DNA from: Albidovulum sp.
GTDB taxonomy: Bacteria > Pseudomonadota > Alphaproteobacteria > Rhodobacterales > Rhodobacteraceae
DNA: 64,000 nucleotides
Reading direction: 5' to 3'
Assembly: GCA_026989275.1 (NCBI GenBank)
Contig: JALSJQ010000025.1
Location: forward strand, 62,001 to 126,000
In this document: piece after piece, positions 19,192 through 30,011 of the stretch
How the letters are laid out: each line of letters starts with the position of its first letter
Numbering within the stretch: position 1 is the stretch's first letter
Notes under the pieces: model-generated
Told to the model about the DNA's origin: nothing
Database searches by the model: none
What the model saw: only the letters and a program-made list of their open reading frames with translations
Position numbers and translations under genes: made by a program

Positions 19192-20498
19192 GACGCTCCG
19201 CAGCGGAGAGCGACATCATCCTCGAGCGGATGATGCGGCTCCACCCGAAGACGATCGATCTCACCCTCGAGCGGGTGCACCGGCTTCTGGCGCGGCTCGG
19301 CCACCCCGAACGCGACCTGCCGCCCGTCATCCACATCGCCGGCACCAACGGCAAGGGCTCCACCCTGGCGATGATCCGCGCCGGCCTCGAAGCCGCCGGG
19401 GCACAGGTCCATGCCTATACCTCGCCCCATCTGGTGCGATTCCACGAGCGGATCTCCCTCGCCGGCCGGCCGATCGACGAGAGTCGCCTCGCCGCCATTC
19501 TCGACGAGTGCGAAAAGGCCAACGGCGGCGAACCGATCACCTATTTCGAGATCACCACCTGCGCCGCCTTCCTCGCCTTCGCCCGCGAGAAGGCCGACTG
19601 GCTGCTCCTCGAGGTGGGACTCGGCGGGCGGCTCGACGCGACCAATGTCGTCGAGAAGCCGGCTCTCGTCGTCCTCACGCCCGTCTCTCTCGACCATCAG
19701 GCCTTTCTCGGGGAAAGCGTCGCGGAAATCGCCGCCGAGAAGGCCGGCATCCTCAAGCCCGGCGTGCCGGCGATCGTCGGACCGCAGGAGGAAGCGGCCA
19801 GGGAGGTGATCGTGGCGCAGGCCGCCCGGCTTGCCGCACCGCTCTCGCTCCACGGGCAGGACTGGACGGCATCCGAAGAGCACGGCCGGCTCGTCTGGCA
19901 GGGCCCCGACCGGCTGTGGGATCTGCCTCTGCCCGCCCTGCCCGGCCCGCACCAGATCGAGAATGCCGGCACGGCCGTCGCCGCGCTCGCGGCTCTCGGC
20001 TTTCGCGAGGAGATCGCGGCGGCCGCACTCGCGAATGCCCGCTGGCCCGCGCGGATGGAGCGGCTCGGTCCGGGGCCGCTGGCCGCTCTTGCCCCGCAGG
20101 CCGAGATCTGGCTCGACGGCGGGCACAATGCAGCGGCGGGCGCGGCGCTCGCGGCCACGCTGAAGCGTCTGCCACCGCGGCCGACATGGCTCGTCGCCGG
20201 CATGCTCGGGACCAAGGACGCCGACGCCTTTCTCGCCCCGCTCGCAACCCTCGCCGAAGGGCTTTTCGCCGTGCCGGTGCCGGACCAGCCGGCCGGGCTG
20301 GCCCCCGGACGCCTCGCCGCCTTGGCCGAAGTGCAGGGGCTGGCCGCGGAACCGGTGGCGGATGTGGCCGCGGCGCTGGCCCGTATCCATGTCCGCGCAC
20401 CTGCCGCCCGCATTCTCATCTGCGGCTCGCTCTATCTGGCCGGCAGCGTGCTGGCGCAGAACCGGACCTCCGTATCCGGCACGCGGCTCCACCGATGA
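19188..20498 (+). CDS. folC: Bifunctional folylpolyglutamate / dihydrofolate synthase
   Basis: 436 residues. A Mur-ligase-like ATPase that adds glutamate to dihydropteroate or folates. The P-loop is [16 protein letters not shown], the second ATP motif is [15 protein letters not shown], and [14 protein letters not shown] and [13 protein letters not shown] are family signatures. The start is GTG, preceded by GGAAGGAA and overlapping the accD stop. The gene ends one base before a strong bidirectional terminator shared with convergent trxA. Confidence 0.95.
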   Translation: MRRSAAESDIILERMMRLHPKTIDLTLERVHRLLARLGHPERDLPPVIHIAGTNGKGSTLAMIRAGLEAAGAQVHAYTSPHLVRFHERISLAGRPIDESRLAAILDECEKANGGEPITYFEITTCAAFLAFAREKADWLLLEVGLGGRLDATNVVEKPALVVLTPVSLDHQAFLGESVAEIAAEKAGILKPGVPAIVGPQEEAAREVIVAQAARLAAPLSLHGQDWTASEEHGRLVWQGPDRLWDLPLPALPGPHQIENAGTAVAALAALGFREEIAAAALANARWPARMERLGPGPLAALAPQAEIWLDGGHNAAAGAALAATLKRLPPRPTWLVAGMLGTKDADAFLAPLATLAEGLFAVPVPDQPAGLAPGRLAALAEVQGLAAEPVADVAAALARIHVRAPAARILICGSLYLAGSVLAQNRTSVSGTRLHR

Positions 20499-20522
20499 AA
20501 AAGGCCCCCGGCGGGGCCTTTT
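20499..20522. terminator. Bidirectional intrinsic terminator, folC / trxA
   Basis: AAAAGGCCCC (20499-20508) and GGGGCCTTTT (20513-20522) form a perfect 10-bp stem around CGGC. The stem ends in A/T runs on both strands, so it can end transcription from both the convergent folC and trxA sides. Confidence 0.9.
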
Positions 20523-20548
20523 CCACATCCGTTCGCTCAAGGATTCGG

Positions 20549-20869
20549 TCAGATCGACTTCTCGATCCAGTCCTTGAGAGCGGCCTTCGGCGCCGCGCCG
20601 ATCTTGGAAGAGACGACCTTGCCGTCCTTGAACAGGAACAGCGCCGGAATGCCGCGCACGCCGAGCGCAGCCGGCGCCTGCGGGTTTTCGTCCACGTTGA
20701 CCTTGGCGATCTTCACCTTGCCTTCGAGCTCCTGGGCGATTTCCTCGAGAGCCGGCCCGATCATCCGGCAGGGGCCGCACCATTCGGCCCAGAAATCGAC
20801 GACCACGGGAATGTCGGACTTGACGACTTCTTCTTCGAAGGTCTGATCGGTAACAGCGACTGTAGCCAT
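20549..20869 (-). CDS. trxA: Thioredoxin 1
   Basis: 106 residues, the usual length. The redox motif WCGPC (in [18 protein letters not shown]) and the cis-proline loop [11 protein letters not shown] identify it. It reduces disulfides in cytoplasmic enzymes such as ribonucleotide reductase. The start MATVAVTDQ follows GGAGGG; a start at 20890 is less likely. It lies 35 bases downstream of addA on the same strand, an arrangement seen in other alphaproteobacteria, and may be the last gene of the regB-tsaE-amgK-murU-addB-addA run. Confidence 0.97.
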   Translation of the reverse strand: MATVAVTDQTFEEEVVKSDIPVVVDFWAEWCGPCRMIGPALEEIAQELEGKVKIAKVNVDENPQAPAALGVRGIPALFLFKDGKVVSSKIGAAPKAALKDWIEKSI

Positions 20870-20904
20870 GGGAATGCCCTCCAATGCCATGAATTGGCCG
20901 ATAC

Positions 20905-23900
20905 CTAGGCGGCCGGTGCAGACAGGTCAAGGCAGGCCCGTTCGAAGGCCTCCCCGGCCAGATCGCGCGGCACCTCCATCAGCGTGCCTGCCCGCGTCCA
21001 GAGGATTCGCAGGCGCACCGGCCGGTCGGGCCAGATCTCCTCGAGCGCCCGGCCATAGGCGCCCATCTGCCGCAGGATGCCTTCGGGAATCTCCTCGGGC
21101 CGTGCCGGCACTTCGGCATTGGTCTTGAAGTCGATCGCGACGATCTCCTCCCCGGTCACGATCAACCGGTCGATCGTGCCACGGAAGGGGTGGGCCATGC
21201 CCCGATCGCCGCCGCCGAAACGCCCGGCCAGATCGACCTCGGCGAGCGCATCGGGGCGGAAGACCTCCCGCGCAAGCACCGGGTCGTCCAGAAGGCGCAG
21301 CGCATCCGCGATCAGCCCCTGCCGCATCTCCTCGTCCGGCGAGGCGGGATCGGCCTTGAAGAGCCAGTGCGCAATCGCCGCCCGCTCGCAGGAAGGGGCA
21401 TCGGCCAGATGCTCGAGGAGACGGTGCAGCCAGGTGCCGTAAACCGCGCCGCCGTCCTCCTCCATCGCGCCTTGCCCCGCGCCTGCCGTCGTGGCGAGCA
21501 CCTTTTCGCCCCCGAGCGCCGAGGGGTTGAGGGGCGCCGGCCGCCCGGGCGCCGGTGACGGCGGCACCTCGAGCCAGGCCGGCAGGGAGACGGAAGGCGC
21601 TCTCGAGGCAGGCGCTTCGGCCGCCGCGACCTCCGCCTTGCCCTCGACCCAGCCGGGGCCGGCAAGGCGGAACCCTTTTCCCTTCTCGTTTTCCCAGCGG
21701 AAGGTGACGGCTTTCGCCCTGCCCTCCTCGGCAAGGGTGGCGAGCGCCGCTTCCACCCGGCCGTGCCAGTCGAGAAACGTCGGGTTGCGCGATGATGCCC
21801 CGCAGACCACCAGCCACTGCTCGGCCCGCGTCATGGCGACATAGAGCAGCCGCCAGTTTTCCTCGAGCTGCTTCCGCCTGGCGTCGTCCTTGGCCGCGAG
21901 CACCCTGGCCGGCGCCTCACCCCTGGGCACATCGGGCAGGAGGGACGGACGCTCCCCTTCCGACGGGTGGAGGAACTTTTCGTTCCTGGAGATGTCGGCT
22001 TCCTCGAAAACCGTATCGGGCAGAATCACCACCGGCGCCTCGAGGCCCTTGGCGCCGTGGACCGTCATCACCCGGATCTCGTCCGTCTCTCCCTCGAACT
22101 CTCGCTTGATCTCGACCGTCTCGCCCTCCATCCACAGAAGAAAACGGCCGAGTGTCGGTGTCTCCACCCCTTCGAAGGCCGCGGCCATCCCGAGAAGGGC
22201 GTCGATCGCCTCGGCCCCCTGGGCACCGAGCCGACCGAGAATGCGCCGCCGCCCGCCGTGAACGGCGAGAAGCCGCTGAAGCAGATCGTGCGGGCGGAGG
22301 AAGTCGGCCCGCGCCCGAAGATCCGCGATCACCTCCACCGCCCGCTGCCAGTGGGCGGGCGCATCGCCGCGGCGCACCTGCTCCTCGAGCGCCTGCCACA
22401 GCGTGCCGCGGCGACCGGGTGCAAGCGCGAAGAGATCACTCTCGGAAAAGCCGAAGAGCGGCGAGCGCAGCGCCTCGGCCAGAGACAGGTCGTCCTGCGG
22501 CAGATCGAGGAACCGGAAAAGCGAGAGCACGTCCCTGACCGCCAGCTCTTCGGCGATCTGCAGCCGATCGACCCCCGCCACCGGCATCCCGGCCCGCTTG
22601 AGGGCGGCGATGACCTCGTTGAACACCGTCTTTCGCCTACGCACGAGAATGAGGATGTCGCCATGGCGCATCGGCCGGCACCGGAAGGCGCCGTCCTTCT
22701 TCTCGCGGATCAGGCGCCGCCCGACATTCTCCTTGACGAAGGCGACGATCCGCCGCGCGAGGCGACGTGCGGGCGTTTCGGCGGGGATGGCCGGATCACC
22801 GCTCTCGACGGCCGACTGCGCCTCTCCGGCCTTCTCGGGTTCGATCCGCGGCCAGAGATCGACACACCCCGGCAGATCGGCATGGAAGGCCTCGTGATGC
22901 ACTTCGGCTTCGAGCGCAGGAGCAGCCCCGTCGAGCTTCGAGACGGCATCCACCACCTCGAGGATCGGCGGCGCCGAACGGAAGGAGTATTCCAGCGCGG
23001 TTTCCCTGAGCGGCCGCCCGATTTCCGCAAGGCGCCGCGCAAACTCTTCGTGCATCGTGTCGAACACCGCCGGATCGGCACCCTGGAAGGAATAGATCGA
23101 CTGCTTGCGGTCCCCGACCACGAAGATCGACCGGGCAGGCGGCGCGAAGGGCGTTTCCGAAGGCGGCACCTCGCGGCCTTCGCCGGCGAAGAACTCGTTC
23201 GCCAGCGCGGCGATGATCTGCCACTGCTCAGGGCTCGTGTCCTGGGCCTCGTCCACGAGAATGTGGTCGATCCCGCCATCGAGCCGGAACATCACCCAGG
23301 ACACCGCACCCCGGCTCGAGGCGAGCAGATCGCGGGTCTTCAGCACGAGATCGTTGAAATCGAGAGCCCCCCTTCGCCGCTTGGCCTTCTCGAAGCGGGG
23401 CAGGAAATCTATCGCAAAACGCAAGATCGCCTCGAGGCGCCGGGCGGCATGGTATTGGCGGATCCGATCCTGCGCCGCCGCCAGCTTATCCATCCAGTGG
23501 CGAAGATCGTCCGCTATCCGCGTGTATTCTTCGCCGGCCGCCTTCCGCGTCTTCTTGGCCGGCAACCTGTCGTGCTTCGGGGAGCCGGAGTTTTGCGTGT
23601 TCTCGCCATAGACGAATATTCCCAGAAGCGCGAGCAAAAGAGAGAGCCCGCTTTCCCTGCAAAGGACTCCTTCGAGTTTCCGGGCCGTCGTCTTGTCCTG
23701 GGGCCCTCCGAAAGCATCCATCAGCCATGCCAGATGATGCAGCATGGCAAGCACCTCGTCACCGAGGAGATCGGCGACCAGCTTCTGCGGAGAATCGTCG
23801 GACGCAAGCCCGAGCGCGGATCGGGCGCAGGCCGCCGGATCCTGCCGGAAGGCCTCGTCCTTCAGGATCGGCCCGAAATGACCGCGCAGGCCGACGAGAT

Positions 23901-24492
23901 TGCCGGCCACCTTCTCTACCGATCCCCCCACATGGCGCATGAGCGCCTGGATGCGTGCGGCCCCTTCCGGGCTTTCGGCCATCTCGTCGAGCACCTCGGC
24001 CAGAAGGATCTGCACCATGTTCTCGTCCAGCTCGACAAAATCGGGAGGCACGCCCGCCTCGAGCGGAAAGCGGCGCAGCACCGAACCGCAGAAGGCATGG
24101 ATCGTCTGGATCTTGAGGCCGCCCGGCGCGTCGAGCGCGCGCGCGAAGAGCCGTCGGGCGGCCCGGAGCACCTCGTCGGTGATGGCCTCCTCCGACTCGC
24201 CCAGGGCGACGAGCGCCTTGCGCAGCTTCGCATCCTCGAGCAGCACCCATTCTCCCAGCCGCTCGAACAGCCGCTCCTGCATCTGCGCCGCCGCCGCGCG
24301 GGTATAGGTCAGACAGAGAATGCGATGGGGCTGCACCCCGTGCAGGAGCAGCCGGGACACGCGGTCGGTCAGCACCCTGGTCTTGCCCGAGCCGGCATTC
24401 GCCGCCACCCAGCTCGAGCAGGCCGGGTCGGCCGCCTCGTTCTGGGCGCGGGTCGCCGCGTCGGGCCGCGGGGCGATGTCCTCAGCCGTCAT
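20905..24492 (-). CDS. addA: Double-strand break repair helicase AddA
   Basis: 1195 residues. Helicase-nuclease subunit of AddAB, which resects double-strand breaks for RecA loading. UvrD-type helicase motifs are in order: Walker [14 protein letters not shown] (about residues 29-41), [50 protein letters not shown] and [10 protein letters not shown]. The C-terminal RecB-type nuclease shows [20 protein letters not shown]. The start follows GGGAGGAG and overlaps the addB stop by 11 bases, so the two subunits are translationally coupled. Length and layout are normal for alphaproteobacterial AddA. Confidence 0.95.
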   Translation of the reverse strand: MTAEDIAPRPDAATRAQNEAADPACSSWVAANAGSGKTRVLTDRVSRLLLHGVQPHRILCLTYTRAAAAQMQERLFERLGEWVLLEDAKLRKALVALGESEEAITDEVLRAARRLFARALDAPGGLKIQTIHAFCGSVLRRFPLEAGVPPDFVELDENMVQILLAEVLDEMAESPEGAARIQALMRHVGGSVEKVAGNLVGLRGHFGPILKDEAFRQDPAACARSALGLASDDSPQKLVADLLGDEVLAMLHHLAWLMDAFGGPQDKTTARKLEGVLCRESGLSLLLALLGIFVYGENTQNSGSPKHDRLPAKKTRKAAGEEYTRIADDLRHWMDKLAAAQDRIRQYHAARRLEAILRFAIDFLPRFEKAKRRRGALDFNDLVLKTRDLLASSRGAVSWVMFRLDGGIDHILVDEAQDTSPEQWQIIAALANEFFAGEGREVPPSETPFAPPARSIFVVGDRKQSIYSFQGADPAVFDTMHEEFARRLAEIGRPLRETALEYSFRSAPPILEVVDAVSKLDGAAPALEAEVHHEAFHADLPGCVDLWPRIEPEKAGEAQSAVESGDPAIPAETPARRLARRIVAFVKENVGRRLIREKKDGAFRCRPMRHGDILILVRRRKTVFNEVIAALKRAGMPVAGVDRLQIAEELAVRDVLSLFRFLDLPQDDLSLAEALRSPLFGFSESDLFALAPGRRGTLWQALEEQVRRGDAPAHWQRAVEVIADLRARADFLRPHDLLQRLLAVHGGRRRILGRLGAQGAEAIDALLGMAAAFEGVETPTLGRFLLWMEGETVEIKREFEGETDEIRVMTVHGAKGLEAPVVILPDTVFEEADISRNEKFLHPSEGERPSLLPDVPRGEAPARVLAAKDDARRKQLEENWRLLYVAMTRAEQWLVVCGASSRNPTFLDWHGRVEAALATLAEEGRAKAVTFRWENEKGKGFRLAGPGWVEGKAEVAAAEAPASRAPSVSLPAWLEVPPSPAPGRPAPLNPSALGGEKVLATTAGAGQGAMEEDGGAVYGTWLHRLLEHLADAPSCERAAIAHWLFKADPASPDEEMRQGLIADALRLLDDPVLAREVFRPDALAEVDLAGRFGGGDRGMAHPFRGTIDRLIVTGEEIVAIDFKTNAEVPARPEEIPEGILRQMGAYGRALEEIWPDRPVRLRILWTRAGTLMEVPRDLAGEAFERACLDLSAPAA

Positions 24493-27400
24493 CGGCTCCT
24501 CCCTTTTTCGCAAAACCGTTCAGGCGGATCAGCGTCGGCTCGTCGCTGTCCACCCATTCGCCGAACCGGGCGAGATGATCGTAATCCTGATGCCAGTGCT
24601 GCCGGCCCGGATCCTGGCTCACCCGCCCGCGGGCGACATACCCCCTCTCCGGATCGCGCCAGTTGTTCAGCAGGGTGGCGAGCCGTTCTCGCGCCTCTTC
24701 GACGGTGGGAATCTCGGCCCTCTGCGCGGCCTTCTCGTGCAGCCGCACCTCCTTCATCTTCAGGAGGCCGAGATAGATCAGCTCCTCCGCCTTTCCCTTC
24801 GGCACATCTTCGAAAACGCCTTCCTCGAGGAACAGCGCCTCGATCTGGAGCTGCCAGTCATGGGCAAGGGTCCTGTCTCCGGGCGGGCTCGAGCGCTTGT
24901 AGTCGAGAATGGCGAAACGCCCATCTTTGCGGCGGTCGATCCGATCGGCCCGGCCGGAGAGGGTGAATGTGCTGCCGTCGGAAAGTTTCAGCTGCCATTC
25001 GCCCTTCCGCTCGAAGGCCACGGGCGCATGCTGCTCGCGCCACGCCGCCTCCCATGCGAGGAGCCAAGGGATCACCTCTTCGAACCTGCCGCGGAAGACC
25101 TCGCGCGCGAGCGGCCAGCCGATGGCGCGGCATTCCTCGTCGAGGATCTGCCCGAGGCGTTGCGCGGCCTCCGCCGGATCGGACGGCTGACCGTCCCTCA
25201 TTGCCTCACCGAAGCGTTGCAGCACCCTGTGCAGGACATTGCCCTCGAGAAGCGCGTCGGGCTCGCGACGCAAGGAGCCGAGCCGCTCTAGGCCGAGCAC
25301 TTCGCGGGCATGGATCTCGTAGGGGTTGACGATGAGCGAGCTGATCCGGGTGATGGAAAGCCTGCGCGGCCGCATCGCCACCGGCACCACCGGCGCCGGC
25401 CGCGGCGCCGGGTCGGCCTTCTCGTCCTTCCGCGGGGCAAGCCAGGCTTCCGCCAGCCCAAGAAGCTCCTTCCCGCGGTCCTTCATCGCCTCGAGCGCCG
25501 CCGTGCCCTGTTCGCCGCAACCGCCGATGAGCGTCACGAGCCGCAACAGCCAGCGCGACGGAATGCAGGGCGCCTCCTCGTCGCGGATCGCCCGGCTGAG
25601 AATGACGTTCTCGTGGCCCAGCGCCATCTGGAAATCGAGCCCGGCAAGGCCGATCTGCCGCTCGGGCAGGCGCATGCCGAGCTGCCGCCGCATCGGTCGC
25701 GAGAGCCAGGGGTCGAACCCCGGCGCGGCCGGCCAGCTGCCCTCGTTGAGATCGCCGAGAACGAGGATGTCGGCCTCGATTTCCCGCATCTCCCGCGGAC
25801 CGACGATCCGCACCCGCGGATCGGTCCCTTCGGGGCGGGCCTGCCGCCCGGTCATCGCATGGGCCAGAAAGAGCGGATAGGGCGTGGCCAGCTGAGCGCC
25901 GAAGGCCCCGGCATCGCGCAGGAGCTCGTCGAAAAGCCTGCGGGCCTCCTTCCCTGCCGCCCCCTCCCAGAACGCCGCCGCCTCGCCCCCCTCTCCGGGG
26001 CCGGCGACCAGCATTTCGGCCAGTTCCTCGTGCCGGGCGACGATCTCGTGCAGGGGCAGATCGCCGATCCCGCTCCCGATCCGGTCGAGAAAGGCATCCA
26101 ACCAGTCGTCCCATCGCGCGATCGCGGCCTCCTCGAGCGCCCCGTGAGGGTGCTTCTCCCGCCACTCCCGCCAATGCGCGAGCCCCTCGGCGGTGACATG
26201 GCTGCCGATCTCCTCCGCGCTCTGCGGGTCGCGCAGGTAGAGTTCGAGATTGCGGACAAGATCGAGATGATCCCTGCGCGGGGGGGGCTCACCGCGCGGC
26301 CGCCCCTTCTTCCCGACCGCCACCAGCGGATGCTTGAGGAGGGAGAGGAGCGGCTCGGCCTCCACCGGCCGGCCCATCATGTCCGCGATCTGCCTGAGGA
26401 GCCGGCCCGGCGGCGTCATGTCGAACGGGATGCCGGCGCTGTCGTCCGGGCGGATCTTCCAGTTGTCGAGAATGCCCGTCACCCGCCGCGCGAGGGTCCG
26501 GTTCTCGACCACGAATGCGACGCTGTGCCCGGCCTCGAGCGCCCGGCGGATGGCGACGGCGATCGCCGCGGCCTCCTGCACCGGCGTCGGCGCCTCGAGA
26601 AGGACAAGCCCCTTCGTCGCCTCCTCGAGGGTCGGACCAAGGGCAGGCACTTCGGCCAGCCACTCGTCGGTGACGGGGGCGGGCCGCAGCGCCAGCGAAA
26701 CGAGTCGCAGGCGGGAGGAACGGACCGCCCCGTCCGCGACCCCCGGCTGCCAGGAAGGAAGATCGGCCGGCGCCATCCCGAAGGCCGCGAGCAGGGCCGC
26801 ATGGCGCTGCTGGGGATGGTCGGCAAGGCTCCCCTCCCGGTTTTCGGCAAGCCGTGTCGCAACGCGCTCGGGCAGGAAGCGATCGGCCCCCGGCAGCACC
26901 ACCACGCCCAGGGGCAGGCTGGCGACGATCTCCATCAGCCGCCGGGTCGGGCCGCGCGAGCCGGTGGATCCGAGGATGATCACGGGGTCGGAAGGCGGCG
27001 CCGCGCGCCACCTCTCGCCGAGCGCCTCGACGATGCGCCGCATCACCCCCCCCGCCGTCAGCGGATCCGTCTCCGGCGTCGCGATCCGGCAGAGAACGAT
27101 CTTGAGGAACTCGCGCGTCCTTTGCCAGTAACGGGCAAGATCGCCCGTATCGAGCTTGCAGAGGAGCTCGGGGGAAATCCCGTCTTCCTCCATTTCGCGG
27201 GCGAGCTCGAGCAGTCGATCCGCCAGATCGAGAGCCGATTCGCGTGCAAGGCTTCCCTCCATCTTCTCGAGCCATTTCTCGACCAGCCGCGCGAGTTGCA
27301 GCGTTCCGAGAAGTCGCGGGGGAGGGGGAGAGAGATCGGGCAGGTGGGGCTCGCGTGCCAGATCCTCGATCAGCCGGATGCGCGGCATGAGGCCCAGCGG

Positions 27401-27607
27401 ACGCTCGAGGAAGAGCCGCTCCGTCTCCCGTGCCATGCGCCGCGAGGTGACGCGGATCTCGATCCGGGCGATCCTCTCGGGCGGCAGATGCCCGTAACGG
27501 GCGTGGAACCCCTCGACGAAGCGGCGCACGAACCCTGCTCCGGGCGCGATACCGAAAAGCCCCCGCGGAAGCTCCCCGTCATCTCCTGCCATGCCCGTCA
27601 TCCGCAT
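24482..27607 (-). CDS. addB: Double-strand break repair protein AddB
   Basis: 1041 residues. Partner of AddA. The C-terminal nuclease domain is clear: LSGRADRIDRRKDGRFAILD, then YKRSSPPG and a QLQIEALFLEEG stretch. The N-terminal half is the inactivated helicase-like scaffold, with divergent motifs such as VVLPGADRFLPERV and VLGDLNEGSWPAAPGFDPWL. The alphaproteobacterial form lacks the clear Cys-rich iron-sulfur motif of the Bacillus protein, and I see none here. The start at 27607 follows GGGGAGAG; ATGs at 27601 and 27592 are alternatives. It sits 18 bases after the murU stop. Confidence 0.92.
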   Translation of the reverse strand: MRMTGMAGDDGELPRGLFGIAPGAGFVRRFVEGFHARYGHLPPERIARIEIRVTSRRMARETERLFLERPLGLMPRIRLIEDLAREPHLPDLSPPPPRLLGTLQLARLVEKWLEKMEGSLARESALDLADRLLELAREMEEDGISPELLCKLDTGDLARYWQRTREFLKIVLCRIATPETDPLTAGGVMRRIVEALGERWRAAPPSDPVIILGSTGSRGPTRRLMEIVASLPLGVVVLPGADRFLPERVATRLAENREGSLADHPQQRHAALLAAFGMAPADLPSWQPGVADGAVRSSRLRLVSLALRPAPVTDEWLAEVPALGPTLEEATKGLVLLEAPTPVQEAAAIAVAIRRALEAGHSVAFVVENRTLARRVTGILDNWKIRPDDSAGIPFDMTPPGRLLRQIADMMGRPVEAEPLLSLLKHPLVAVGKKGRPRGEPPPRRDHLDLVRNLELYLRDPQSAEEIGSHVTAEGLAHWREWREKHPHGALEEAAIARWDDWLDAFLDRIGSGIGDLPLHEIVARHEELAEMLVAGPGEGGEAAAFWEGAAGKEARRLFDELLRDAGAFGAQLATPYPLFLAHAMTGRQARPEGTDPRVRIVGPREMREIEADILVLGDLNEGSWPAAPGFDPWLSRPMRRQLGMRLPERQIGLAGLDFQMALGHENVILSRAIRDEEAPCIPSRWLLRLVTLIGGCGEQGTAALEAMKDRGKELLGLAEAWLAPRKDEKADPAPRPAPVVPVAMRPRRLSITRISSLIVNPYEIHAREVLGLERLGSLRREPDALLEGNVLHRVLQRFGEAMRDGQPSDPAEAAQRLGQILDEECRAIGWPLAREVFRGRFEEVIPWLLAWEAAWREQHAPVAFERKGEWQLKLSDGSTFTLSGRADRIDRRKDGRFAILDYKRSSPPGDRTLAHDWQLQIEALFLEEGVFEDVPKGKAEELIYLGLLKMKEVRLHEKAAQRAEIPTVEEARERLATLLNNWRDPERGYVARGRVSQDPGRQHWHQDYDHLARFGEWVDSDEPTLIRLNGFAKKGGADDG

Positions 27608-27625
27608 CTGGCTCTCCCCACGCCT

Positions 27626-28339
27626 TCAGCCGCATTCCTCCCCCTTTTCGAGCATCGCCTCGGCAAGACGCAACCCCCAGGGCGTGCCGATATCGGCCCA
27701 GAGCCCCTCATGGACCAGACCGAAGAGCCGGCCGTCGGCGGCCAGCCGGTCCCAGATGCGGTTGAGCGAGAAGGCGCCGCCGGGAAACGGCGCCAGCGCC
27801 CGCCGGGATATCAGCTGGACTCCGGTATGGATCAGCCCGTCCTCTCCGGCGGACAGGCGGCGCAGCGGCCCGGGCACGTCTTCGCGGAGGATGAAATCGC
27901 CGCGCCCGCCATGTCCGACGGCCCGCACCGGCGGCACGAGGAGAAGAAGGGCGTCCATCCGCGCCCCGTCCCAATGTGCCGCCAGCGTCCGCAGCGGGTT
28001 CGGCCCGCAAAAGAGGGCGTCGGGGTTGAGCGTGGCGATCGGGTCCCCCTCGAGCGCAGGCAGGGCATTCACCAGTCCGCCCCCCGTCTCGAGGATCGGA
28101 TCCTCGACGATCACCTCGACATCGGGCCGCCCTGCCAGATGGGCCACGATCTGCCCGGCAAGATAATGGGCGTTGACCATCTTGCGGGGGATGCCGGCCG
28201 CATCGGCCAGCTCGAGGGCGCGGTCGATCATCGGCCGGCCGGCAAGGGGGACGAGCGGCTTCGGGCGGGTCGCCGTGAGAGGGCGCATGCGCGTGCCGAA
28301 ACCGGCGGCGAAGATCATGATCGAAGCGATCTCGGTCAT
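27626..28339 (-). CDS. murU: N-acetylmuramate-1-phosphate uridylyltransferase (MurU-type nucleotidyltransferase)
   Basis: 237 residues. The nucleotidyltransferase signature IFAAGFGTRMRPLT opens the protein and is followed by KPLVPLAGRPMIDRAL. LETGGGLVNALP and LNPDALFCGPNPLR match the MurU branch. MurU makes UDP-MurNAc from MurNAc-1-phosphate in the cell-wall recycling shortcut that bypasses MurA, the fosfomycin target. The ATG overlaps the stop of the upstream kinase gene by four bases. Pairing with AmgK is the main reason for choosing MurU over a generic sugar-nucleotide transferase. Confidence 0.85.
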   Translation of the reverse strand: MTEIASIMIFAAGFGTRMRPLTATRPKPLVPLAGRPMIDRALELADAAGIPRKMVNAHYLAGQIVAHLAGRPDVEVIVEDPILETGGGLVNALPALEGDPIATLNPDALFCGPNPLRTLAAHWDGARMDALLLLVPPVRAVGHGGRGDFILREDVPGPLRRLSAGEDGLIHTGVQLISRRALAPFPGGAFSLNRIWDRLAADGRLFGLVHEGLWADIGTPWGLRLAEAMLEKGEECG

Positions 28340-29415
28340 GCCGGCGTTCCGGGTGCGGCGTCCTCGGCGGCGTCGCCCGTGTCGTCGAGCCGGGCCAGCA
28401 CCTCGGCAGAGGGTGGCGGCACATGCTCCCGGACAAGGCGGGCCAGAGGGGCAAGGTCGGGGTGGTCGAGATCGCGCATCAGATGGTCCCAGACACGCGG
28501 CAGCATCTCGAGATAGCCGCGTCGCCCGTCTCGCCGGCGCAACCGGGCGAAGATGCCGAGGATCTTGAGATTGCGCTGGGCGGCCAGGGCGGCATGATCG
28601 CGCAGGAAGGGGCCACGCGCATAGCCCGTCGCCTCCAGGAAGCGGTCGATCATCGCACCCCTGAGCGCTGCCGACGTGTCACGACGGGCATCCTCGAGCA
28701 GCGACAGGAGGTCATAGGCGGGGTGACCGGCGAGCGCGTCCTGGAAGTCGATCATCCCGACCCGGCGAATGCCCTCCCGGTCAGGCAGCCACAGCAGGTT
28801 TTCGGCATGATAGTCCCTGAGGACGAGAACGGGCGGCGCTTGCAGGGCAGGAACGAGAAGCGGCAGAAGCGTCGTGCGCAACGAGTCGCGAAAGGCGGCG
28901 GCGGCACGCACTCCGATCAGCGGCGGCAGATACCAGTCGGCCACGAGCACCGCCTCCTGCCACAGCGGCCCCTCGTCATAGGGAGCGGCGAAGGCGGGTA
29001 CCGGCCGGCGGCCGAGCGCCACCAGGGCATCGGTGGCGGCGGCATAGAGCTCGGCTTCGCGCCCCGGCTCCCGTTCGCAGACCCGGGCATAGAGATCGTT
29101 CCCGAGGTCCTCGACCAGAAGGAAACCCTGCGCCTCGTCGGCGGCGAGGATCCGCGGCGCGGAAAAACCGTGGGAGACGAGATGATCGGCGAGGCGCCGA
29201 AAGGCACCGGCATCCTCGCCCTTCCCGGCCGGGGCGTCCATGAAGATGGCACTCTCGCCTTCCTTCACAAGGCGGAAATAGCGCCGGTTCGAAGCGTCCC
29301 CCGCCACCGGGCTTGCCGTGGCACCGGCCCAGCCTGCACCGGCGAGAAAGGCTTGCGCGGCCCGGTCGCGGTCGCTGCCGGCGAAGATGGCCCCAAGCGG
29401 CGTTCCCTCATGCAT
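28336..29415 (-). CDS. amgK: Anomeric MurNAc/GlcNAc kinase (aminoglycoside phosphotransferase fold)
   Basis: 359 residues. Kinase motifs of the APH fold are visible: LVLRDYHAENLLWL (catalytic loop) and VGMIDFQDALAGHPAYDL (metal-binding DFQ). The N-terminal lobe has GDASNRRYFRL. AmgK phosphorylates the anomeric carbon of MurNAc and GlcNAc recovered from murein, feeding MurU next door. The start MHEGTPLG is preceded by GAGGGAAC and overlaps the tsaE stop by eight bases; an ATG at 29433 would overlap by 26. Order tsaE-amgK-murU is widespread in alphaproteobacteria. Confidence 0.85.
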   Translation of the reverse strand: MHEGTPLGAIFAGSDRDRAAQAFLAGAGWAGATASPVAGDASNRRYFRLVKEGESAIFMDAPAGKGEDAGAFRRLADHLVSHGFSAPRILAADEAQGFLLVEDLGNDLYARVCEREPGREAELYAAATDALVALGRRPVPAFAAPYDEGPLWQEAVLVADWYLPPLIGVRAAAAFRDSLRTTLLPLLVPALQAPPVLVLRDYHAENLLWLPDREGIRRVGMIDFQDALAGHPAYDLLSLLEDARRDTSAALRGAMIDRFLEATGYARGPFLRDHAALAAQRNLKILGIFARLRRRDGRRGYLEMLPRVWDHLMRDLDHPDLAPLARLVREHVPPPSAEVLARLDDTGDAAEDAAPGTPA

Positions 29416-30004
29416 GCCCCGTTCCCTCACCATTGCGTTCGAGCCCGAATGCGGCGAGGCGGGGCGCCAGTCTCCCGGCCAGGGCCGCGGGCAGCGTCAG
29501 GGCGAGAGCGCGCGCATTCTCGCCCATCGGCTCGAGCCGCAGGGTGACGGCTCCGGACGGGCGGAGCTCGCCGAGCCGCTCGGGCCATTCGATCAGCACC
29601 ACCGCCGTCTCGAAGGCCTCCTCGAGCCCGAGTTCGACCAGCTCGTCCGGGCTGCACAGCCGGTAGAGATCGGCATGCCAGATCTCGAGCGGCCCGGCCC
29701 GGTAGGTCTGGACGATGGTGTAGGTCGGCGACGGCACCTCCTCGGGCGGCTGGCCGTGGTGGCGGCGCAGATGGGTGATGAAGGCCCGGGCGAAGGCCGA
29801 CTTGCCGGCCCCCACCGGCCCTTCGAGCAGGAAGGTCGTCCCCGGCTCGGCCGCCCCGGCCAGAAGCGCCGCCAGATCGCGGGTGGCCGCCTCGTCCGCG
29901 AGCCGTCCGACAAGACGGATGCCGCCCTGCCCGGCTTCCGTGCCCTCCCCGGACCGCCGCCCGCGACGGCCTCCCTCTTCATTCATGGCGCCGGTTTCCG
30001 TCAT
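29408..30004 (-). CDS. tsaE: tRNA t6A37 threonylcarbamoyladenosine biosynthesis ATPase TsaE
   Basis: 198 residues from MTETGAMNEE; a second ATG at 29986 would give 192. The P-loop is LLEGPVGAGKSAFARAF, followed by SPTYTIVQTY and IWHADLYRL, the latter holding the conserved Asp of the family, and VVLIEWPERLG. TsaE works with TsaB and TsaD to make the t6A modification on ANN-decoding tRNAs and is generally essential. The N-terminal 45 residues are a charged extension. It follows regB by seven bases and precedes amgK with an overlap. Confidence 0.92.
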   Translation of the reverse strand: MTETGAMNEEGGRRGRRSGEGTEAGQGGIRLVGRLADEAATRDLAALLAGAAEPGTTFLLEGPVGAGKSAFARAFITHLRRHHGQPPEEVPSPTYTIVQTYRAGPLEIWHADLYRLCSPDELVELGLEEAFETAVVLIEWPERLGELRPSGAVTLRLEPMGENARALALTLPAALAGRLAPRLAAFGLERNGEGTGHA

Positions 30005-30011
30005 CCACGCC

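Noticed and set aside
25310-28516. A 1068-residue open frame on the plus strand opposite addB and murU
   Set aside because: It is a shadow of GC-rich codon bias on the other strand: low-complexity, Arg/Gly/Pro/His-rich, no domain, while the minus strand encodes clear AddB and MurU motifs. Similar shadows lie opposite addA (999 residues), fadH (870) and the M17/NlpC genes (602).
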